A DNA stretch of 12,750 nucleotides, taken from NCBI GenBank assembly GCA_963578625.1, contig CAUZEO010000139.1:1-12750 (forward strand). Direction: 5' to 3'. Shown piece by piece: positions 1 through 6,697 of the stretch. The translations under genes were made by a program, and so were the position numbers. How positions within the stretch are numbered: the first letter of the stretch is position 1; each line of letters opens with the position of its first letter. This stretch comes from CAUZEO01 sp963578625. Its GTDB lineage: Bacteria > Verrucomicrobiota > Kiritimatiellia > SLOV01. Under the pieces are notes generated by a model. It worked only from the letters and a program-made list of their open reading frames with translations, was not told where the DNA came from and searched no databases.

Positions 1-914
1 TTTGCCCAGCTGGGAATAATCAGCCCGAGTAGGGAAAGCGCGGATCCGATCACCCCGAAGCTCGCTTCCGGAAGATGGATCACACGGTAATACTGGCTGC
101 TCAGGGTCAGGAATAGACGGATCATGCTGTCAAATGTTACGCCGGTCAGAATGATCACGAGTGCGACGGGGGATTGTAGAATCCATCGCCCGGTCTCCAT
201 CGTCATTCGGGTCGCTCCCCGAAGTGCGCAGAGGATGTCTTTCTTGCAGATCGCCAGATCCTGGGCGCCCGGGCTTTCCACATCTTTCATTCGCAGCGCC
301 ACATAGAACGCGCCGATGGCCGCCACCAGGCACAGGATAATCGGAAAACGTAGTGTGAGTCCCTGTGTGAGTTCAGCTGTGCCGCCCAAAGTATGGAAGA
401 CCTTTTGCATCAGGACCGGATCGTAGACCGCGGCCCCGACTGTCGACGAAACGACGAAGGCGATCGACGTGGCATGCATCTGTCGTTCCAGGACGTGCGG
501 CCAGTCGGCAGCATCTCCAGCCTCCGCGAGCGAATCGTAGGCCAGCGCTTCATCCGCCCCGCTCGCCGCTGCTTCCGCCGCGCCGCTGGCAATTCGATTG
601 AGTAGCAGGAGGGAGAAGAGCAGGGGAGAAGACCCCACCGGAGCAAAGCAGAGGACCGCCATCTCAAAGATCATCAGACCGGCTGCGGCTACCACGAGAT
701 TGCGCCGGCCCACGATGTCCGCCAGCGCTCCGGATGGAACTTCCAGCAGAATAATAGACGCTGCCCAGGAAACATTCAGCAGAGCAAACTGATCAAGGCT
801 GATGCCGAGATCCAGAAAAAGAATCGTAAAAATCGGGTAGTAGAATCGAGCCCCGAACAACACCCGGAACCAGATGAACAGCCGGACGTTTGGGATTTGG
901 AATGGGTTGGCCAT
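1..914 (-). CDS. MFS-family transporter, C-terminus cut by window edge
   Basis: An open frame runs without a stop from an ATG at 914 to the left edge (about 304 codons), so the protein is partial. It begins MANPFQIPNVRLF and has alternating hydrophobic segments typical of an inner-membrane major facilitator. After the second hydrophobic segment comes GALADIVGRR (about residues 62-71), the MFS loop 2-3 signature G-x3-D-x2-G-R-R. A further conserved-looking stretch, SGADEALAYDSL (about 118-129), resembles an MFS subgroup with a Gxx(D)EAlxxD motif in helix 4. A long hydrophilic stretch around residues 205-235 would be the central loop. The substrate cannot be told. No Shine-Dalgarno sequence precedes the ATG, because the 7-bp repeat array begins three bases upstream. 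It is divergent from thiC, and no thiamin-transport role can be claimed. Family assignment is firm; start is moderately sure. Confidence 0.85.
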   Translation of the reverse strand, partial: MANPFQIPNVRLFIWFRVLFGARFYYPIFTILFLDLGISLDQFALLNVSWAASIILLEVPSGALADIVGRRNLVVAAAGLMIFEMAVLCFAPVGSSPLLFSLLLLNRIASGAAEAAASGADEALAYDSLAEAGDAADWPHVLERQMHATSIAFVVSSTVGAAVYDPVLMQKVFHTLGGTAELTQGLTLRFPIILCLVAAIGAFYVALRMKDVESPGAQDLAICKKDILCALRGATRMTMETGRWILQSPVALVIILTGVTFDSMIRLFLTLSSQYYRVIHLPEASFGVIGSALSLLGLIIPSWA

Positions 915-917
915 TTC

Positions 918-1050
918 GGGACTCGGGACTCGGGGCTTGGGGCTTGGGGCTTGGGACTTGGGACTTGGGACTTGGGACTTGGGACTTGGGACTTGGGACT
1001 TGGGACTTGGGACTTGGGACTTGGGACTTGGGACTTGGGACTTGGGACTG
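918..1050. repeat. Tandem heptamer array, 19 units of GGGACTT type
   Basis: Nineteen 7-bp units lie head to tail without interruption: two GGGACTC (918-931), three GGGGCTT (932-952), thirteen perfect GGGACTT (953-1043) and a terminal GGGACTG (1044-1050). Variant units sit at the left edge and identical ones in the middle and right, as expected of slippage or unequal exchange with older units at the margin. Each unit brings a GGG tract spaced by four bases, so the plus strand meets the usual G-quadruplex pattern many times over. The array ends three bases from the MFS start codon. In translation it gives meaningless SPKSQVP-like peptides, so I treat it as non-coding. Confidence 0.97.
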
Positions 1051-1164
1051 AGTGTTTAGTTTTTCGTCTTGAGTGTCGAATACCGAATCAGTCGAGTTCC
1101 TAGTCCCCACCTCCAAACTTGAAAATTCGACATTGAGTATTCGGCATTCTTCCCATAATGGCAG
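1051..1164. repeat. Intergenic stretch with TTCGACATT-type microrepeats
   Basis: Between the heptamer array and the thiC promoter lies AT-richer DNA carrying short repeated words: GTGTCGAATACCGAATCA (about 1075-1090), ATTCGACATT (1125-1134) and GTATTCGGCATTC (about 1137-1149). The word ATTCGACATT recurs exactly at 11456-11465 beside a truncated gene. This looks like a dispersed intergenic microrepeat rather than a gene. Confidence 0.5.
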
Positions 1165-1192
1165 TTGACTTCGTATTCCTGCTGCGTAGAGT
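1165..1192 (+). promoter_or_regulatory. Candidate sigma70-type promoter of thiC
   Basis: TTGACT (1165-1170) is followed after 16 bases by TAGAGT (1187-1192), matching five of six and four of six consensus positions. A start near 1199 would place the TPP aptamer about 20 bases into the leader. The position supports it; no experiment is implied. Confidence 0.4.
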
Positions 1193-1220
1193 GGCATGCG
1201 CGGTATTTTGAACAACCGTT

Positions 1221-1312
1221 TCACTAGGGGAGTTCGCAAAAGAGCTGAGAGTTCCGCATGGAATCGGGACACCCTTTGAACCTGTATGGGTAATGCCAAC
1301 GTAGGGAAGTGA
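1221..1312 (+). ncRNA. TPP riboswitch (THI element) in the thiC leader
   Basis: All the conserved blocks of the thiamin-pyrophosphate aptamer are present in order: AGGGGAGTTC (1226-1235), the invariant GCTGAGA (1244-1250), a variable P3 hairpin (TTCC...GGAA), ACCCTTTGAACCTG (1271-1284), GGGTAATGCCAACG (1288-1301) and TAGGGAAGT (1302-1310). P1 can be closed by TCACT (1221-1225) pairing with AGTGA (1308-1312). TPP binding in this family represses downstream thiamin genes. The 67 bases between aptamer and thiC hold no clear terminator with a U-run, so control of translation is more likely than termination. AGGGA (1303-1307) could alternatively pair with TCCCT (1331-1335), and CTCC (1346-1349) with the ribosome site GGAG (1368-1371). 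These pairings are inference. Confidence 0.96.
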
Positions 1313-1365
1313 TGTTCGTCCATTCGCCCCTCCCTCGTCATGCTGCTCCCGAATTTGACCACGGC

Positions 1366-1371
1366 AAGGAG
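1366..1371 (+). promoter_or_regulatory. Ribosome binding site of thiC
   Basis: AAGGAG lies eight bases before the ATG at 1380 and fixes that start. It is the natural target for riboswitch control of initiation. Confidence 0.8.
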
Positions 1372-1379
1372 ACGATAAG

Positions 1380-3293
1380 ATGGCAGAGGCGACAAAAGAG
1401 TTAGGTGAAAGTTTCGGAACGCATTTCCCTGGTTCCACGAAGGTTTATAAACCCGGAGCCCAGGAGGGTGTGCGTGTTCCCTTCCGAACGATTGAGCTCA
1501 ATGCGTCCAGGAGACCTACCGGCGAACTGGTAGAGAACCCGGCGTTCTGCGTGTATGACACGAGCGGACCGTGGACGGATCCGGATGTTGAGGTGGATGT
1601 CCGCAATGGCCTTTCGGAGTTGCGCCGCGGATGGATCGATGCCCGGGGCGATACCGAAGCGTACGAAGAGCGAGGGTATCTGCGCGGCGATGACGGCAAA
1701 AGCGCCGCCCCGCCCAGGGAGCCCTTCCCAGGTCTTGCGCGCTGCCGTCGCCGCGCGGTTTCGGGTGGCAATGTGAGCCAGATGCATTACGCCCGGAAGG
1801 GGATCGTTACCCCGGAAATGGAGTTTATTTCGCTACGCGAAAACCTTGGCCGTGAAGTGGCGATGGAGAGAGCGTATCAAACGAACGGAGGCGCCGGCCT
1901 TCAAGGGAAGGCGCAAACCGGACCGACCGATGGGATGAACCATCACCATCCGGGTCAGCCGTGGGGAGCGCCGATACCTCGGCACGTTACGCCGGAATTT
2001 GTTCGGGACGAAGTTGCCCGCGGCCGAGCAATTATTCCGTCCAACATCAATCATCCCGAAAGCGAGCCGATGATCATCGGGCGGAATTTCCGGGTGAAAA
2101 TTAATGCCAACATTGGAAACTCCGCGGTCACTTCGACAATTGAAGAAGAAGTGGAGAAGATGCGATGGGCCACTTTGTGGGGCGCCGACACGCTGATGGA
2201 CTTGTCGACCGGGAAAAACATTCACGACACGAGGGAGTGGATTATTCGGAATTGTCCGGTTCCGGTCGGCACAGTGCCGATCTACCAGGCCCTGAAGAAA
2301 GTTGGGGACAAGCCCGAGGATCTGACGTGGGATTTGTACCGCGAAACGCTGATCGAACAGGCGGAGCAGGGCGTGGACTACTTTACGATCCATGCCGGCG
2401 TGTTGCTTCGCTACATCCCGATGACCGCGCAGCGGGCGACCGGGATCGTAAGCCGTGGAGGATCCATCCTTGCGAAGTGGTGCATCTCCCATCACCGGGA
2501 GAATTTTCTCTATACCCATTTCGAGGAGATCTGCGAAATCATGAAGGCCTACGACGTGGCTTTCTCTCTTGGAGACGGCCTGCGGCCAGGTTCGATTGCC
2601 GACGCGAATGACGCGGCGCAGCTTGGAGAACTTGAAACGCTGGGCGAACTTACGGAGCTGGCGTGGAAGCACGATGTCCAGGTGATGATTGAAGGGCCGG
2701 GGCATGTTCCCATGCAGAGCATTCATGCGAACATGAACTGGGAGTTGGATGCGTGCAAGGAAGCGCCATTTTACACGCTGGGGCCATTGACGACCGACAT
2801 CGCTCCGGGCTACGACCACATCACCAGCGCAATTGGGGCGGCTATGATCGGATGGTACGGCTGCGCCATGCTGTGCTACGTGACGCCGAAAGAGCACCTG
2901 GGACTTCCGACGCGGGAGGACGTCAAAGCGGGCGTGATTGCATACAAGATTGCCGCCCACGCGGCCGACCTCGGCAAGGGCTTTCCGCAGTCTCAAGAAT
3001 GGGATAATGCAATCAGCAAAGCGCGGTTCGAGTTTCGATGGGAGGACCAGTTTAATCTAGCGTTGGATCCGGAAACCGCCCGGGCATTCCACGATGAGAC
3101 GTTGCCCAAGGAAGGTTCGAAGGCCGCGCATTTTTGCAGCATGTGCGGACCGAAATTTTGCTCCATGAAGATCACCGAAGACGTACGGAAGCTTGCGGAT
3201 TCGCTGAGGAAGAGTGAGGAAGAGGTGATCACGGACGGAATGAAGGAAAAGAGCCGGGAATTCGTGGAGAAGGGGAGCGAGCTGTATCAATAA
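1380..3293 (+). CDS. thiC: Phosphomethylpyrimidine synthase ThiC
   Basis: This 637-residue protein is a full-length ThiC, the radical-SAM enzyme that rearranges 5-aminoimidazole ribotide to the hydroxymethylpyrimidine phosphate of thiamin in the cytoplasm. Seen in the sequence: the N-terminal ThiC-associated region (FPGSTKVY), the central barrel with RVKINANIGNS, MDLSTGKNIHDTREWI, FTIHAGVL and MIEGPGHVPM, and the C-terminal cluster-binding motif CSMCGPKFC with Cys586, Cys589 and Cys594 (CX2CX4C) for the [4Fe-4S] cluster. The start is supported by AAGGAG at 1366. A TPP riboswitch directly upstream gives end-product control. No other thiamin genes lie in the window, so it appears to be a single-gene unit. 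No frameshift or missing motif was seen. Confidence 0.98.
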   Translation: MAEATKELGESFGTHFPGSTKVYKPGAQEGVRVPFRTIELNASRRPTGELVENPAFCVYDTSGPWTDPDVEVDVRNGLSELRRGWIDARGDTEAYEERGYLRGDDGKSAAPPREPFPGLARCRRRAVSGGNVSQMHYARKGIVTPEMEFISLRENLGREVAMERAYQTNGGAGLQGKAQTGPTDGMNHHHPGQPWGAPIPRHVTPEFVRDEVARGRAIIPSNINHPESEPMIIGRNFRVKINANIGNSAVTSTIEEEVEKMRWATLWGADTLMDLSTGKNIHDTREWIIRNCPVPVGTVPIYQALKKVGDKPEDLTWDLYRETLIEQAEQGVDYFTIHAGVLLRYIPMTAQRATGIVSRGGSILAKWCISHHRENFLYTHFEEICEIMKAYDVAFSLGDGLRPGSIADANDAAQLGELETLGELTELAWKHDVQVMIEGPGHVPMQSIHANMNWELDACKEAPFYTLGPLTTDIAPGYDHITSAIGAAMIGWYGCAMLCYVTPKEHLGLPTREDVKAGVIAYKIAAHAADLGKGFPQSQEWDNAISKARFEFRWEDQFNLALDPETARAFHDETLPKEGSKAAHFCSMCGPKFCSMKITEDVRKLADSLRKSEEEVITDGMKEKSREFVEKGSELYQ

Positions 3294-3361
3294 AAGCCCG
3301 GGCTCCGTGGACTTTCACCGCAGAGTACGCTGAGTTCTTCTCTAAATCCCCGCTCCCCTGA
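3294..3361. other. Spacer between thiC and the IS remnant
   Basis: Short non-coding spacer. It holds the palindrome GCCCGGGC just after the thiC stop, without a following T-run, and TTTCACCGCAGAGTACGCTG, which resembles the dispersed accgcagag/cacggag microrepeats seen again near 10790. No convincing terminator is visible. Confidence 0.4.
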
Positions 3362-4150
3362 GCATACGCGTCAAGTTAAGGGGCTTGGTTGATTTCGAAT
3401 AGAACTAGAGCGAGGCAAAAATCAATAGATTTTCGTTTTCGCTTGTTCGTAGCGCAGTATTTGAGCATCGGGACGATGAGGTATTGAATGCGGTTTTCTT
3501 TTGAGGGGAAGCGTAGGATCTCGGATAGATTCATTTGAGCGTACCTCATGAATTTCATGAGACTTAGTTCTCGCCCCCTGTGAGCCAGGATTGCTGCAAG
3601 AGGGGTAAAGAGGTGGTGGTACAAGAGTACGACCATGGCGAGCCAGGCAAGCAGGAGCATCCGCAGTTGTGGGTTGGAGACGTTGTGAATGTGGTCGAAG
3701 CAAAAGTTGCTCTTCCAGGGTTTGAAGATATTTTCTATCCGCCAGCGTACGGCGTATAGCGTCGCGATCTGTTTGGGGGGTCATCCGATTTTTTGAGAAG
3801 GTGGCGATAAAAATCGACCAACCCATCAAGTAGGGCACCTTTTTGGATGGATGTTTCCCGTTGGATTGTTTTTTGGCTTTCATGCGGCGTAGATTGGCGA
3901 GTTCCTCTGTAACGGGGAAAGCAACAAGTCTGACCGGGACGGGTTTGTTTTTTCGGAGCCCAGCACCACCTCCATATCCACCGAACCGTTCTTTTTGAGC
4001 CGTTCGGCGAGGTTCAACCTCTCTGAGGTATCTATACTGCGAAACAGGCTCGGGTGCTTGTATCGGGAAATACAATCGGCTCTCTGAGTGACGCGCTTGT
4101 CACGACAGCGCAAGGCGGCTCGGCCTGGACGTGCTTGGGTGGATGGATTG
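3362..4150 (-). mobile_element. IS4-family insertion sequence remnant, one end only
   Basis: The element is defined by the transposase piece described separately. Its outer border next to thiC is probably CATACGCGTCAAGTTAAGG (about 3363-3381): the transposase stop codon (3376-3378) lies inside it, a common arrangement for a terminal inverted repeat in compact IS elements. No inverted copy of this sequence occurs between 4080 and 4203, where the other end would be expected, and the transposase frame is closed by a stop just beyond 4150. The element therefore lacks its 5' half and one end, and cannot be autonomous. The exact inner border is uncertain (somewhere around 4090-4150). Confidence 0.7.
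3376..4113 (-). pseudogene. IS4-family DDE transposase, 5'-truncated with two frameshifts
   Basis: Three pieces in two frames give one continuous transposase C-terminal half. Piece one (4113 to about 3954) includes RYKHPSLFR and GSVDMEVVLG. Piece two (about 3947-3781) includes RLVAFPVTEELANLRR and GWSIFIATFSKN. Piece three (about 3774-3376) opens with LYAVRWRIENIFKPWK, an exact IS4 'YREK' signature (Y-2-R-3-E-6-K) carrying the catalytic Glu, and ends SIDFCLALVLFEINQAP. The first break lies in a six-T run on the plus strand (3948-3953; one base short), the second in a six-G run (3775-3780; one base too many), so pieces one and three share a frame. The N-terminal half with the first catalytic Asp is missing. 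Family identity is strong. Whether the indels are real or sequencing errors is open. Confidence 0.85.
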
Positions 4151-4203
4151 ATTGCCTATTCGTGTATTTCGTGGTTCCCTCCTGAAGGCGTTATGTAAAC
4201 AGA

Positions 4204-5097
4204 ATGCAGAAAAGTCCGATCGAAATTTCCAGCGGCGGCCAGTTTTGCCGGGGGATGCACTGGGCGCCGGAAAGCGTGGAAGCCGGCCTGCCCTGTGTCG
4301 TGTTGGCTCCTGGTTTCGGGGGCACCTATGACGGGGGATTGATTCAGTTTGCCGAAGGCCATTGCCGTGCGGGCTCTCATGCGGTTGCGTTCGATTACCG
4401 GCATTTCGGCGCGAGTGACGGGGAGCCTCGCCAACTCCTTTCCATTCGGCGTCAGTTGGCCGACTGGAAAGCCGCTATCGCATTCGCGCGGGGATTGGAG
4501 GGCGTGGACCCGGATCGGATTGCGATTGTCGGCACGTCGTTTTCGGGAGGACATGTGCTTGTGGTGGCATCCGAAGACGAGCGACTCGCCGCCGTTGTCG
4601 CGCAATGTCCACTCATGGACGGGCGGCAGGGCCTTGTGAATCTTGCGAAGTACGCGGGCGCCGGATACCTCGTCCGGATTCTTCTTCATGGGCTGAGGGA
4701 TCTCTTCCGAAGCCTGACTGGGAGAAGTCCCTGGTATGTTCCAATTGTAGGAGCGCCGGGTACGATCGCTGCAATGACCAGTCCGGACGCGTGGTCCGGA
4801 GTCATGGATGTGTCGCCGCCGGACTACCGGAACGAAGTCTGCGCGCGAATCGGTCTTACGCTGGGTTTTTATCGCCCGATCAAGCGAGCGCCGCAAGTCC
4901 GGTGTCCGTTATTGATTCAGATGTGCGAACGCGACAACGTTGCGCCGATCGCTGCGGCGGAAGCCGTTACCGCGAAAGTATCCGGACCCGCGGAGATCGT
5001 GCGGTACGATTGCGGGCACTTCGATATCTATCAAGCTCCCTGGTTCGAACGATCGAGCGGGGATCAGATCAAGTTTCTGCGGCGGGCGTTCGCCTGA
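4204..5097 (+). CDS. Alpha/beta-hydrolase fold protein
   Basis: A 297-residue cytoplasmic protein with no signal peptide. After an N-terminal strand region come APGFGG (35-40, oxyanion-loop position), DYRHFGASDG (64-73), a nucleophile elbow GTSFSGG (110-116), and then an Asp in CERDN (D244) and a His in CGHFDIY (H272), which complete a plausible Ser-Asp-His triad. The elbow is not a strict GxSxG. It reads G-x-S-F-x-G, close to the GxSYxG of CocE/NonD and S15-type hydrolases, so Ser112 is the likely nucleophile. The insert between about 140 and 215 would be the cap domain. The substrate is not predictable. The ribosome site is weak (GAAGGCG about 12 bases upstream), so a start slightly elsewhere is possible. 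The reading frame is intact, and the gene stands alone between an IS remnant and a gene fragment. Confidence 0.85.
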   Translation: MQKSPIEISSGGQFCRGMHWAPESVEAGLPCVVLAPGFGGTYDGGLIQFAEGHCRAGSHAVAFDYRHFGASDGEPRQLLSIRRQLADWKAAIAFARGLEGVDPDRIAIVGTSFSGGHVLVVASEDERLAAVVAQCPLMDGRQGLVNLAKYAGAGYLVRILLHGLRDLFRSLTGRSPWYVPIVGAPGTIAAMTSPDAWSGVMDVSPPDYRNEVCARIGLTLGFYRPIKRAPQVRCPLLIQMCERDNVAPIAAAEAVTAKVSGPAEIVRYDCGHFDIYQAPWFERSSGDQIKFLRRAFA

Positions 5098-5145
5098 TCG
5101 TAGGAGATTCTTAATCAAATCAGGAGTCCCAAGTGTAACAACGTT

Positions 5146-5433
5146 TCAACTTGTCCCGCAATGGTGACCTTTGCCGGTCTTCTTCCTCGCGCTTTCGTAG
5201 GTGTGGATAAACGCTTCCGGGGGTACCGCCGCGATCACTTTGGCTACGACGTCGAGCGGACGAGTATCAAATTTCCGGAACCTCACGCAGGACTTCCCCA
5301 TGTTGAGTTTTTTACCCGCTTTCCGAAAGCCCTCCTTGAGCACCGTCAACTGTTTCGAGTCCTGGTAGGTGCACATGAGATAGAGCGCATTGCGCTTCGT
5401 GGCAGAAGAATTGTGGCAAGAGGTGGCGGGAAA
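5146..5433 (-). pseudogene. DUF1801-family protein, C-terminal fragment
   Basis: The minus-strand frame opens only after a TAA at 5434-5436 and reads through KRNALYLMC, VLKEGFRKAGKKLNMGKSC and VRFRKFDTRPLDVVAKVI to a TGA at 5146. The pattern of an NALYLMC-like strand, then AGKKLxMGKSCVRF, then PLDVVxxxI is the C-terminal half of DUF1801 (YdhG-like small alpha/beta domain proteins, around 110-140 residues). The N-terminal half with its usual EE/Y-rich segment was not found in any frame upstream to 5560. The first in-frame ATG (5376) would give only 76 residues and no ribosome site. I therefore read it as a 5'-deleted remnant rather than a small gene. Function of the family is poorly known. Confidence 0.7.
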
Positions 5434-5631
5434 TTAGCGGGGGTACCCGGACGGTTCAGTCGGAAGCCTCCTGCGAGGGGCTCGTATCCGCCACTCCCTC
5501 ATTTCGCGCGGCGGCTCGATCCGGGTGAAATCCTAAATCGCTCCTAATTTCTCCGTGGAAACGGAAACCGGTTCCCGATGCGCCCCGGGATTGGACTGAA
5601 CTGGAACATGGATTGTTGATAAGCGAAATCC
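5434..5631. other. Intergenic region without recognisable gene
   Basis: About 200 bases between the DUF1801 fragment and the next promoter. I see no supported reading frame and no rRNA or tRNA. A few short palindromic words occur (for example CCGTGGAAACGG near 5555), but none has terminator form. Confidence 0.4.
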
Positions 5632-5660
5632 TTGACAGAATGGGTGGGGATGGTTACTGT
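5632..5660 (+). promoter_or_regulatory. Candidate sigma70-type promoter of the BamE-like gene
   Basis: A perfect -35 box TTGACA (5632-5637) is followed after exactly 17 bases by TACTGT (5655-5660), a three-of-six match to the -10 box. Transcription would start near 5667, about 44 bases before the ATG at 5711. Position and spacing support it. Confidence 0.5.
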
Positions 5661-5710
5661 GAGACGCACCATTTTTGGGACCCTATATATTAAGGACAAG
5701 GAACACCGCT

Positions 5711-6376
5711 ATGAAATCCTGCATCACGACGCGACTGATCCGAGTTTGCCTCTTGCCGCTGACCGCATTCGGGTTGTTTCTGCTTCCGGCATCCGGAGCA
5801 CTTGAACAGGGGGCCTCCAGAGAAGCGGTCATTGATATGCTGGGCGAACCGGAAGGCAGCGTGAATGGCGGTGGGTTGGAGCTTCTGCGATATAAACTCG
5901 GCATTGTTGAGCTTGAGGACGGCTTCGTGACGTCTTCAGATCTAATTACCGAAGAGGTTTTCAAGCACCGGCGTCTGGGCCAAGAGAAGAAAATTGCCGA
6001 AAAGAAAAGACGCGCTGAAGAAGCACGGGAGCGTCGTATCGCGGATGGAACCGCGGAGCTGAAGCGCGCTGAGGCAGACGAGTCTTTCGCCAAGAAGTCC
6101 GCGACGGATCGACTGAAGTACTGGCAGGACTTTCGGCGGAAGTATCCGGAAGTCGATGTCTCGTCGCAGCTCAGGGCGGCGCAATCTGAAGGCGGGGGGC
6201 AAGAGATACGGATGGCGGAATTGGAAGAAGAATTCCGGCAGGGCATGAAACAGCCTCCGATCCGAACCTCCTCGCGAAAGTTGAGAAAATACCGTCGCGG
6301 AAGATCAGCGGGCGCCATTGCAAAGCGAAAGAGCCAGTTGATGGCGGAATTGTTTCCTGAGGAATCCGGGAACTGA
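5711..6376 (+). CDS. Secreted protein with BamE/SmpA-like domain and coiled coil
   Basis: I choose the ATG at 5711 over the upstream in-frame ATG at 5675, because AAGGACAAGGAA precedes it and the protein then starts with a classic signal peptide (MKSCITTRLIRV, a hydrophobic core to about residue 26, likely cleavage after SGA30). The mature N-terminus (about 34-75), GASREAVIDMLGEPEG then LLRYKLGIVELEDGFV, has the layout of a BamE/SmpA-type fold: a helix ending in LGEP, then strands ending in a DGxV turn. Residues about 85-130 are a highly charged coiled coil rich in Glu, Lys and Arg, followed by a basic C-terminal tail. There is no lipobox cysteine, unlike true BamE lipoproteins. The 221-residue protein is probably periplasmic. 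It is a likely standalone gene with its own promoter. Exact role unknown. Confidence 0.75.
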   Translation: MKSCITTRLIRVCLLPLTAFGLFLLPASGALEQGASREAVIDMLGEPEGSVNGGGLELLRYKLGIVELEDGFVTSSDLITEEVFKHRRLGQEKKIAEKKRRAEEARERRIADGTAELKRAEADESFAKKSATDRLKYWQDFRRKYPEVDVSSQLRAAQSEGGGQEIRMAELEEEFRQGMKQPPIRTSSRKLRKYRRGRSAGAIAKRKSQLMAELFPEESGN

Positions 6377-6697
6377 TCCGCGTCGCGGCCTCCGGACACG
6401 GTGTTCGGTATTCGAAAATTATTGAATATCGCGTGTCAACTACCAAGTCCCGTATCAACAGCATACTTCAACTGCCTAATCCCAACCCCACGATTTGCTT
6501 CGTACTACTATCCTGCGTGATCGTTATTGCTTACGGCAATTTTCCTGCCACGATAGTTTCCAAGAATCCTCCTCCACGGTGAGTTCCGTTCGGTTGCGGT
6601 GACGCGGTTTCCCCGCTTCTCGCGGGGCAGGCGCTTATTTCGTGGTTAAGAAATCCGTTAACCCCAAATTCCGTACTCCGCATGCCGCGCCCCGCAT
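6377..6697. other. Intergenic region with hairpins and microrepeats, no gene
   Basis: About 320 bases between two convergent genes. Visible items are a stem CCCCGC/GCGGGG around TTCTC (about 6613-6629) with no adjoining T-run, an imperfect palindrome CCGGACACGGTGTTCGG (about 6391-6407) just after the upstream stop, which could serve as a weak bidirectional terminator, and short repeated words (ATTCCGTACTCCGCATG type, about 6668-6683) like the microrepeats found elsewhere. No supported coding frame. Confidence 0.4.

Noticed and set aside
918..1050. CRISPR array
   Set aside because: Units are 7 bp and contiguous with no spacers, and no cas genes are present.
793..1395. Minus-strand 200-codon frame with repeated SPKSQVP units
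   Set aside because: It is the translation of the heptamer array flanked by the out-of-frame MFS start, the riboswitch and leader; the MFS protein uses another frame.
1833..2996. 387-codon open frame antisense to thiC
   Set aside because: Shadow of a highly conserved, GC-biased coding sequence; no family resemblance or ribosome site.
3294..3320. Intrinsic terminator after thiC at GCCCGGGC
   Set aside because: Self-complementary with no loop and no T-run follows.
3775..3953. Programmed ribosomal frameshifting in the IS4 transposase
   Set aside because: Two shifts of opposite sign would be needed, one of them +1 at a C-run, and the element is 5'-truncated anyway.
4156..4896. 246-codon open frame antisense to the hydrolase
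   Set aside because: The plus-strand frame has a hydrolase triad and the minus frame resembles nothing.
5161..5547. Plus-strand 128-codon frame
   Set aside because: Lies opposite the DUF1801 fragment, whose motifs are recognisable; no ribosome site.
5683..6399. 238-codon frame antisense to the BamE-like gene
   Set aside because: Ser/Arg-rich shadow frame; the plus frame has promoter, ribosome site and signal peptide.
6613..6629. Intrinsic terminator at the CCCCGC/GCGGGG stem
   Set aside because: No T-run on either strand next to the stem.
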